From assembly GCA_021325635.1 (NCBI GenBank), contig JAJPGV010000027.1:62001-126000 (forward strand): a stretch of DNA of 64,000 bases. The letters run 5' to 3'. This stretch comes from Chloroflexota bacterium (GTDB lineage: Bacteria; Chloroflexota; JAJPGV01). This document shows, in pieces, positions 55,849 to 64,000 of the stretch. The notes below the pieces were generated by a model. The model did not search any database, had not been told where the DNA came from, and worked only from the letters and a program-made list of their open reading frames with translations. The position numbers and the translations under genes are program-made. Each line of letters begins with the position of its first letter. Within the stretch, counting starts at the first letter, position 1.

Positions 55849-56919
55849 CTAGACGGCGCCGGCCGAAGGAGGCCGGCCGGTGATCTCGGTCCGAACCATT
55901 TCCGCTCCCGCCACCATCGCCCGGAGCTTGCGGAATGCCGCCTCCTGCGGCACGTGGCGCAGCCCGCAATCGGGATTCACGTACACACGTTCGGCCGGGA
56001 GGTAGTCGAGGACCTGGCGGATGCGCTGCGCCACCAGCTCCGGGGACTCCACCTCGGCGCTCTTCACGTCGATGACGCCCACGCCCAGCTCGAACGGGAA
56101 GTCGTACTCGCGCAGCAGGTCGAGGTCGTCGGGCCCTTTGCGGGCGAACTCCAAGGTGAGCTGGTGCACGTGAGCATCCAAAATCGCCGGAAAGAGGTAG
56201 CGATAGCTGCCCTCGAAGTTGGGCTTGCCGTAGCGGTTGCCGTAGCAGATGTGCAGCCCTCGATGCGCCTCCACGCCGTCGAACAGGACGTTGATCGCCT
56301 GCACTCCCCAGCCAATGTCCTCGGGAAAGCCCGACAGGTACGGCTCGTCGGCCTGAACGTAGTCGGCGCCGGCAGCCACCAGCGTCTTGAGCTCGGCGTT
56401 CATGATCCGGGCGACGTCCATGGCCAGCTCACAGTCGCTGCCGTAGAACTCGTTGCGGACACGCCGCATCAGGGAAAACGGCCCGGTGACCGAATACTTG
56501 ACACGCTTGGCAGTGTGCGTCCGTACGAAGCGGAACTCGTCGGTGAGCCGCAGCGTGCCCATCGGCAGGCGGTGCCGGACCACGCTGTCGTAGTAGTCGT
56601 AGAAGTACGGCTTGGCGCGCTGGTCGATCTCCACTCCCGGCATACGCGAGGTGAAGTAATCGATCATATTGTCGCGCCGGAGCTCACCGTCGGAGACGAT
56701 GTCGATGCCCGCCAGTTCCTGGTCTTTCAGCGCCGCCTTGACCACCACGTCGTGGATCTGGTCCAGGTACTCGCCCGACATGCGGCGCTGGAAATAGTCC
56801 GTCTTAGCCCGCTCCAGCCATTCGGGAATAGAGTAGGAGCCCACAACGGTCGTCGGCAGCAGCGGCAGAGCCGGCGCGACCTTCCCGGCCTCGGATTGAT
56901 CGCTGATTGCTACGTGCAC
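55849..56919 (-). CDS. Core-MetE-like methionine synthase paralogue A
   Basis: TTVVGSYSIPEWL...GIDIVSDGELRRDNM; GLHICYGNRYG; VNPDCGLRH. Confidence 0.85.
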   Translation of the reverse strand: MHVAISDQSEAGKVAPALPLLPTTVVGSYSIPEWLERAKTDYFQRRMSGEYLDQIHDVVVKAALKDQELAGIDIVSDGELRRDNMIDYFTSRMPGVEIDQRAKPYFYDYYDSVVRHRLPMGTLRLTDEFRFVRTHTAKRVKYSVTGPFSLMRRVRNEFYGSDCELAMDVARIMNAELKTLVAAGADYVQADEPYLSGFPEDIGWGVQAINVLFDGVEAHRGLHICYGNRYGKPNFEGSYRYLFPAILDAHVHQLTLEFARKGPDDLDLLREYDFPFELGVGVIDVKSAEVESPELVAQRIRQVLDYLPAERVYVNPDCGLRHVPQEAAFRKLRAMVAGAEMVRTEITGRPPSAGAV

Positions 56920-56975
56920 CTGGCCGAGTATGACGGGAGCTGAGCGCTGTTCGGCGGTCGGCTCGAGCGGCGCCC

Positions 56976-58211
56976 TTACTTCAGGCCGGCCGCGGTGGCC
57001 AGCGCGTGGGCCTTGTCGGTCTCTTCCCAGGGCAGCTCCACGTCGGTGCGGCCGAAGTGGCCGTAGGCGGCGGTGGGCTGGTAGATAGGCCGGCGCAAGC
57101 GCAGGTCGCGGATGATCGCCGCCGGACGAAAATCGAAGTGCTCCAGCACCAGCTCGGTGATGCGCTCCTTGGCAACGTGCTCGGTGCCAAACGTCTCACA
57201 GAAGACCGAGAGGGGGCGGGCAACGCCGATGGCGTAGGCGATCTGCATCTCGAAGCGGTCGGCCAGGCCGGCGGCGACCACGTTCTTGGCTACGTAGCGG
57301 GCCATGTACGACGCCGAGCGATCGACCTTTGTCGGATCCTTCCCCGAGAAGGCGCCGCCGCCGTGCCGGGCCATGCCACCGTAGGTATCCACGATGATCT
57401 TTCGTCCCGTCAGCCCCGAATCGCCCTGGGGACCGCCGGTTACGAACCTGCCGGTGGGGTTGACGTAGTACTTCGTGCGGGCATCGGGGCCGACGCCGGA
57501 GCCGGCCTGCACCTTGGTCAGCACCGGCGTGATGACCAGCTCCTTCACGTCGTGGAAGATCTGGTCGTGGCTCGGCTGCGGGTCGTGCTGCGTCGAGATC
57601 ACGAGCGTATCCAGGCGGATCGGCTTGCCGTGCGAGTACTCGACCGTCACCTGGCTCTTGCCGTCCGGCCGCAGGTAGGGCAGCTGCTTCTGCTTGCGGA
57701 CGCGGGCCAGCTGGCGCACCAGCTCGTGAGCCACGGCAATGGTCATCGGCATGAGCTCCGGCGTCTCGTTGCAGGCGAAGCCAATCATCATGCCCTGGTC
57801 GCCGGCACCAATGGCATCGATCTCGTCCTCGGACATCTCGCCGGTCTTCGCCTCGAGCGCTCGATCCACGCCCATGGCGATGTCAGGCGACTGCTTGTCC
57901 AGCGCAACGCTCACGCCGCACGTATGCGCGTCGAAGCCATAGTCGGAATGGTCGTAGCCGATGTTGGCGATGGTGGAGCGCACGATGCCGGGAATGTCGG
58001 CGTAGCCGCTGGTCGTGATCTCGCCCATCACCAGCACCAGTCCGGTGGTGCAGGCCGTCTCGCAGGCCACGCGCGACATCGGATCCTGCGCCAGCAGCGC
58101 GTCGAGCACGCCGTCGGAGATCTGATCGCAGATCTTGTCGGGGTGGCCCTCGGTCACGCTCTCGCTGGTGAAAAAGCTCTGCTTGGCTTCGGTAAACGTC
58201 GTTCCGCTCAT
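56976..58211 (-). CDS. metK: S-adenosylmethionine synthetase
   Basis: [57 protein letters not shown]. Confidence 0.97.
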   Translation of the reverse strand: MSGTTFTEAKQSFFTSESVTEGHPDKICDQISDGVLDALLAQDPMSRVACETACTTGLVLVMGEITTSGYADIPGIVRSTIANIGYDHSDYGFDAHTCGVSVALDKQSPDIAMGVDRALEAKTGEMSEDEIDAIGAGDQGMMIGFACNETPELMPMTIAVAHELVRQLARVRKQKQLPYLRPDGKSQVTVEYSHGKPIRLDTLVISTQHDPQPSHDQIFHDVKELVITPVLTKVQAGSGVGPDARTKYYVNPTGRFVTGGPQGDSGLTGRKIIVDTYGGMARHGGGAFSGKDPTKVDRSASYMARYVAKNVVAAGLADRFEMQIAYAIGVARPLSVFCETFGTEHVAKERITELVLEHFDFRPAAIIRDLRLRRPIYQPTAAYGHFGRTDVELPWEETDKAHALATAAGLK

Positions 58212-58288
58212 GTGTTCATGCCGAGTAGCGAGGGCCGAGCGAAGTGCCGGAACAGCCCGGGCAATGCGCTCATCGTCTCGCGACCGCG

Positions 58289-59566
<1,278 letters not shown>

Positions 59567-59625
59567 TTAGGCTCCTCGTAAGCGCGGAATCAGCGCGCGG
59601 CGGTTCCAATCGAGCTTGGCGGGCA

Positions 59626-60579
59626 TTAATTGCCCGCCAATGAGCTTACCTGCAATGCCTCGAATATCGGCTCGCCGTCGGCATCGGTAAAGTGCCGGAA
59701 GTGATCGGCGCGCTGTTCGATCTCGTCCATGGTCAGGGTCCGCAGCCGGTCAACCGAGTAGTCCTCGATAGTGAAGCTGGCCACGGTGCTGCCGTGGACG
59801 ACAGCTCGTTTCATCGCCGACAAAGAATACTCTCCGGCTCGATCCAGGTAGCCTAAAAAGCCCGCCGCGAAGGTGTCGCCCGCCCCGGTTGGGTCCTTGA
59901 CGACTTCCAACGGATAGGCTGGCGAGAAGAAGTAGGTGCGGTCGGCGAACAGCGCGGCGCCGTACTCGCCCTTCTTCGCCAGCACCACCTTGGGGCCGAG
60001 CGCCAGGATCGTCCGAGCAGCCGTTACGAGCGAGAACGTCTCGGCGTACTGCAGCGCCTCGCCTTCGTTCATCAGCACCACGTCGACCTTGCTGATGACC
60101 TCGGTCAGCTTCGGCTTATTGCTCGATATCCAGAAGTTCATGCTGTCCAGGACCTTGAGCTTCGGCCGGCGCACCTGCTCCAGCACCTTCAGTTGGAGCA
60201 CCGGGTCGATGTTGGCCAGGAACAGACACTCGGCATCACGATAGTCTTCGGGCAGCACCGGGTCGAACTCCGCGAACAGGCCGAGCTGAGTGTCCAGCGT
60301 CTGGGCATTGTTCAGGTTGTCGTACTCGTAGCGCCCCGCCCAGTGGAACGTCTGCCCGTGACGCCGCTGCAGGCCCGTTAGGTCGACGCCGCGGCCCCGC
60401 AGGAACTCGACGTGCTCCTCGGGGAAGTCGTCGCCAACGACAGCCACCAGCTTGACGTTGGTGTACAGACTGGCCGCGGTGGAGAAGTAGGTGGCCGCCC
60501 CACCCAACGCGTTCTCCACCCGGCCAAAGGGCGTCTCGACCGTGTCGAGCGCCACCGATCCAACGACCAGGATGCTCAT
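59626..60579 (-). CDS. PfkB-family carbohydrate/nucleoside kinase (possible adenosine kinase)
   Basis: GGAATYFSTAASLYTNVKLVAVVGDDFP; DPTGAGDTFAAGFLGYL. Confidence 0.9.
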   Translation of the reverse strand: MSILVVGSVALDTVETPFGRVENALGGAATYFSTAASLYTNVKLVAVVGDDFPEEHVEFLRGRGVDLTGLQRRHGQTFHWAGRYEYDNLNNAQTLDTQLGLFAEFDPVLPEDYRDAECLFLANIDPVLQLKVLEQVRRPKLKVLDSMNFWISSNKPKLTEVISKVDVVLMNEGEALQYAETFSLVTAARTILALGPKVVLAKKGEYGAALFADRTYFFSPAYPLEVVKDPTGAGDTFAAGFLGYLDRAGEYSLSAMKRAVVHGSTVASFTIEDYSVDRLRTLTMDEIEQRADHFRHFTDADGEPIFEALQVSSLAGN

Positions 60580-60631
60580 ATGGCTGCCTCCGCACCGCGC
60601 ATCTGGAATTGGGAGCCGGAATGCTGTTTGT

Positions 60632-61492
60632 TCACTGACCCTGCGCCTTATGCTGTCTTATCGTCGCTTCCACGACGTTGCGTACCAGGACCGCGGCGGT
60701 CACCGGACCAGTGCCGCCGGGCACCGGTGTGATGGCGCCGGCCACCGCGGCCACGGCATCGAAGTCTACGTCGCCACGCATGCCGTGCGGCGTCATGCTC
60801 ACACCGAAGTCGATGACCACCGCGCCGGGCTGCACCATGCCGGCCGAGACCAACCCCGGCTGGCCGGCGGCGCTGACCAGGACGTCCGCCTGGCGGGTCA
60901 TCGACGCCAGGTCACGCGTCTGGCGATGACAAATCGTCACCGTGGCGCCGGCCTGGGTCAGCAGCGTCGCCATCGGCCAGCCGACCACGGCGCTGCGGCC
61001 GATCACCACGGCTCGCTTGCCCTCGACCGAGATCCCATAGTGCCGCAGGATCTCCATGCCGCCCAGCGGCGTGGCCGGGATCGACTTTGGCTTGCCCAGA
61101 GCCAGGCGGCCGACGTTCGTGCTGGAAATCCCCTCGATGTCCTTATCCGGCGGCAGCGCGTCCTGCGCGGCGATGAGGCTAAGACTGTGCGGCAGGGGCG
61201 TCGGCAGCAGGATGCCCTGCACTTCGGGATCATGGGCCAGCCGCTGTATGGCCGCGATCAGGTCATCTGTCGTGGCGCCTTGCGTCAGCTGCACCCGGCG
61301 ACTATCGATGCCTACATGGGCAAAGGCGCGCTCCACCGACCCGATGTACACGTGCGCCGCCGAGTCTTCGGCGGCCAGGATGATGGCCACGTGAGGCGGG
61401 TTGGCGCCCGCGCCGCACAACTCCTGGATCTGGTCCTTGACGGACGCCCTGATGGCCGCGGCAACGGCGTCGCCCTTCAACAAGGTGGTCAA
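60632..61492 (-). CDS. folD: Methylenetetrahydrofolate dehydrogenase/cyclohydrolase
   Basis: GILLPTPLPHSL; KAVVIGRSAVVGWPMATLL-type motif (RAVVIGRSAVVGWPMATLLTQ); TPVPGGTGPVTAAVL. Confidence 0.96.
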   Translation of the reverse strand: MTTLLKGDAVAAAIRASVKDQIQELCGAGANPPHVAIILAAEDSAAHVYIGSVERAFAHVGIDSRRVQLTQGATTDDLIAAIQRLAHDPEVQGILLPTPLPHSLSLIAAQDALPPDKDIEGISSTNVGRLALGKPKSIPATPLGGMEILRHYGISVEGKRAVVIGRSAVVGWPMATLLTQAGATVTICHRQTRDLASMTRQADVLVSAAGQPGLVSAGMVQPGAVVIDFGVSMTPHGMRGDVDFDAVAAVAGAITPVPGGTGPVTAAVLVRNVVEATIRQHKAQGQ

Positions 61493-61566
61493 CCTTATAA
61501 CTATCCGCTATCCGCGACGATTAGCGCCTCATAATCTTTTCCTCGCTCTTCCATTACACTCCACTT

Positions 61567-62454
61567 ATGAATCTCGCCCGGCTGGAGATTTTCTGCGAGG
61601 TGGTCGACCGCGGTGGCTTCACCGCCGCTGCCGAACAGCTTTCGCTCACCCAGTCGGCCGTCAGCCAGTACGTCAAAGCCCTCGAGGACCAGGTGGGCAA
61701 CGAGCTCCTGGTGCGTGAAGGCCGGCGCGTCTACCCCACCGAGGCCGGAACGGTCATCTACCAGGCCTCGCGGGAGATCTCGCGCATCTGGGAGGAGGCT
61801 CGGGTAACCCTGCAGGAGCTGCAAGGCGCCGAAGCGGGCGCCAGCCGCGTTGGCGCATCGACACCGGCCGACTACTTCCTGGCGCCGATGATTGCCCGCT
61901 TCCAGCGCGATCACCCCAAAGCCCGCGTCGTGCTCAGCGTGGACCGGCCGGAGCGCGTTATCGATCACGTGGCCCGTGGCGAGCTGGACTTCGGCTTCGT
62001 GGCGGCGACTACCCTGCCGCCGGAGCTGCTGGCGCAGCCCGTGCGCCAGGAGGAGCTCGTCGTCGTAGCGGCCCCCGACCATCCGCTGGCAGCCCGCCTC
62101 AGCGTCGAACGGATCGAGCTGCTGCGCCAGCCATTCATCTGCGCGCCAACCGGCGCCCAGCAGCGGGCCATCGTCGATGCGCAGCTGCAGGCGTTGGGCA
62201 TGGACGGCAGGCTGGTCGGCCTGGAGCTCGACAGCCCCGAGGCGGCCAAGCTGGCCGTGCTCAACGGCGCCGGGATTGCCATCCTCTTTCGGTGCTGTGT
62301 GGAGCGCGAGCTGGCCAGTGGCGCCCTCAAGCAGGTGCACGTCGGGGGGCTGTCGATGCACCACAGCATCCAGCTCATCAACCGTCCCAAGCGCCGCTTC
62401 TCCCCGCTCATGCGCCAGCTGCTGGACTACCTCATGCTCCAGGCCGCGGCGTGA
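61567..62454 (+). CDS. LysR family transcriptional regulator
   Basis: MNLARLEIFCEVVDRGGFTAAAEQLSLTQSAVSQYVKALEDQVGNELLVREGRRVYPTEAG. Confidence 0.95.
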   Translation: MNLARLEIFCEVVDRGGFTAAAEQLSLTQSAVSQYVKALEDQVGNELLVREGRRVYPTEAGTVIYQASREISRIWEEARVTLQELQGAEAGASRVGASTPADYFLAPMIARFQRDHPKARVVLSVDRPERVIDHVARGELDFGFVAATTLPPELLAQPVRQEELVVVAAPDHPLAARLSVERIELLRQPFICAPTGAQQRAIVDAQLQALGMDGRLVGLELDSPEAAKLAVLNGAGIAILFRCCVERELASGALKQVHVGGLSMHHSIQLINRPKRRFSPLMRQLLDYLMLQAAA

Positions 62455-62458
62455 CGTC

Positions 62459-63871
62459 GTGAAACGCCCACCCACCCGAGCGCAAGCGGCGCTGTTCGAG
62501 GAGGCCAGCCTGGCCCGTTCGGAGGCCGGGCTTACCGGCCAGCCCCTGGCCGCCCGGCTGAGGCCCAGGTCACTCGAAGAGTTCGTCGGACAGGAGCACG
62601 TCATCGGCCCGGGTCGCGTGCTGCGGCTGGCCATCGAGCGCGATCAGCTCAGCTCGATCATCTTCTGGGGCCCACCCGGGTCCGGCAAGACCACCCTGGC
62701 CGAGATCATCGCCCGCCTGACCAAGTCCAACTTCGCTGCGCTCAGCGCCGTGTCGGCCGGCGTAGCCGACCTGCGCAAGGTCATCGACCAGGCTGCCGAG
62801 CTGAGGCGGGGCGGCGTGCGCACGGTGCTGTTCATCGACGAGATTCACCGCTTCAGCAAATCGCAGCAGGATGCGGTGCTGCAGGCAGTCGAAAGCGGGA
62901 TCATCACCCTGGTCGGAGCCACCACCGAGAACCCCAGCTTCGAGGTCAACTCGGCGCTGCTCTCCCGCTGCCGCGTGTTCACGCTGCGGCCGCTTACCGA
63001 CGAGCAGGTAGACACGATTGTCGAGCGCGGGCTGCGGGAGCTGGGCGCAGGCATCGAGCCAGCAGCGCGCTCGTTCCTGGTGCGCATGGCCCATGGAGAC
63101 GCGCGGGTGGCGCTGAACGCCCTCGAGCTGGCCTGGGCGGCAGTCAGCTCAGGCGGCGCGGCCGAGGGTTCCGGGGGCATTGCCCTGAGCGTGGTCGAAG
63201 ACGCTATGCAGCATCGCGCCCTGCAGTACGACCGCCAGGGCGACCAGCACTACGACGTCATCTCGGCCTTCATCAAGAGCGTTCGAGGGTCCGACCCCGA
63301 TGCCGCCGTCTACTGGCTGGCGCGCATGCTGGAAGCCGGCGAGGACCCACTGTTCGTGGTGCGGCGCATGGTGATCCTGGCGGCCGAAGACGTCGGCCTG
63401 GCCGATCCGCAGGCGCTCAGCGTAGCCGTAGCCGCGCAGCAAGCCGTGCATTTCATCGGCATGCCCGAAGGCTTTCTGCCGCTGGCCGAGTGCGCGCTGT
63501 ACCTGGCCCTCGCGCCCAAGAGCAATTCCGCCCTACGTGCCTACCAGGCAGCCGCGCAAGACGTGGCCGTCACTGGCAGCCAGCCGGTCCCTCTGCATCT
63601 GCGCAACGCCGTCACCGGACTGATGGCCCGAGAAGGTTACGGCCACGGCTACATGTACGCTCACGAATACAATCCCTCGCTGCGGCGGGAGTCTGCCGAC
63701 TTGCCGCCGGCGCAGCAGCTGCAGCACTACCTCCCTGCCGACCTGGCCGGCCACCACTACTACGCGCCCGGCGATCAGGGCTTCGAAACCAAGCTCAAGC
63801 GCTGGATCGAAGAGCGCCGCTCCCACGAATCCTCTCCTCGACCCACCGACGAGCCCTCCTCGGAAAGCTAA
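62459..63871 (+). CDS. rarA: Replication-associated recombination protein A (AAA+ ATPase)
   Basis: GTG start; LAARLRPRSLEEFVGQEHVIGPGRVLRLAIERDQLSSIIFWGPPGSGKTTLAEIIA; FIDEIHRFSKSQQDAVLQAVESGIITLVGATTENPSFEVN. Confidence 0.94.
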   Translation: MKRPPTRAQAALFEEASLARSEAGLTGQPLAARLRPRSLEEFVGQEHVIGPGRVLRLAIERDQLSSIIFWGPPGSGKTTLAEIIARLTKSNFAALSAVSAGVADLRKVIDQAAELRRGGVRTVLFIDEIHRFSKSQQDAVLQAVESGIITLVGATTENPSFEVNSALLSRCRVFTLRPLTDEQVDTIVERGLRELGAGIEPAARSFLVRMAHGDARVALNALELAWAAVSSGGAAEGSGGIALSVVEDAMQHRALQYDRQGDQHYDVISAFIKSVRGSDPDAAVYWLARMLEAGEDPLFVVRRMVILAAEDVGLADPQALSVAVAAQQAVHFIGMPEGFLPLAECALYLALAPKSNSALRAYQAAAQDVAVTGSQPVPLHLRNAVTGLMAREGYGHGYMYAHEYNPSLRRESADLPPAQQLQHYLPADLAGHHYYAPGDQGFETKLKRWIEERRSHESSPRPTDEPSSES

Positions 63872-63897
63872 TTTAGCTCCTTAGCGCACCCATCAGC

Positions 63898-63962
63898 CTG
63901 TCATGCCGAGCGTCGAGCGAAGCATCCCCTCTTAGCTCGCCTGAAAACGGATGCTCCGCGAG
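63898..63962. repeat. Possible interspersed intergenic repeat (TCATGCCGAG..CGAGCGAAGCATCC..GGATGCT)
   Basis: Inverted AGCATCC/GGATGCT; partial similarity to the 58216-58240 ahcY-metK spacer (TCATGCCGAG..CGAGCGAAG). Confidence 0.35.
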
Positions 63963-64000
63963 CAGCGGAGAACACCGCGACCCTATTCGCCGCTGGCTTC

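Noticed and set aside
58212-58288. SAM or SAH riboswitch upstream of metK
   Set aside because: Spacer lacks the conserved core motifs I know for SAM-I/II/IV or SAH classes; reported only as an unassigned inverted repeat.

Overview
The window is a GC-rich bacterial chromosomal segment. Gene content suggests a Chloroflexota-like or related lineage, but this is an inference and not proven. It is dense with genes, and most of it is core housekeeping. The left ~8.9 kb is accessory: a compact capsid cassette (portal, large terminase, inverted prohead protease-major capsid fusion, adaptor-like and Ig/Fn3-like structural genes) with no recognisable integrase or tail genes. It carries two adjacent heptameric tandem-repeat arrays. 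Beyond it are secreted proteins (an IPT/TIG repeat protein behind a foldable 5' leader), an ACT-GlnE-like nucleotidyltransferase with gerW, and a cysDNH operon behind a perfect palindrome. These are followed by PadR, cupredoxin, galE, a phosphoesterase, a frame-disrupted M23 peptidase, a Cys-rich orphan behind a perfect LexA-type box, and a PadR-ABC exporter pair. Core blocks then follow: mutS2-pheTS-rRNA methyltransferase-rplT-rpmI (with an unlisted 37-aa Lys-rich smORF in place of infC), ggt, mocA-like/ThiS-like/acnA, rplY, tatD-metG-rsmI, femX-mshD-like facing murT-gatD, ROK kinase, dgt and rpoD-like sigma. The last block is a methionine/SAM-cycle operon (folD-pfkB-ahcY-metK and two core-MetE paralogues) divergent from a LysR regulator, then rarA. 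No tRNA, rRNA or CRISPR array was seen. The best candidates for follow-up are the tail-less capsid cassette, the heptameric repeats, the SOS-box Cys-rich gene, the IPT leader RNA, the SAM-cycle operon with junction hairpins, the Lys-rich smORF, and the GG-less ThiS-like protein.
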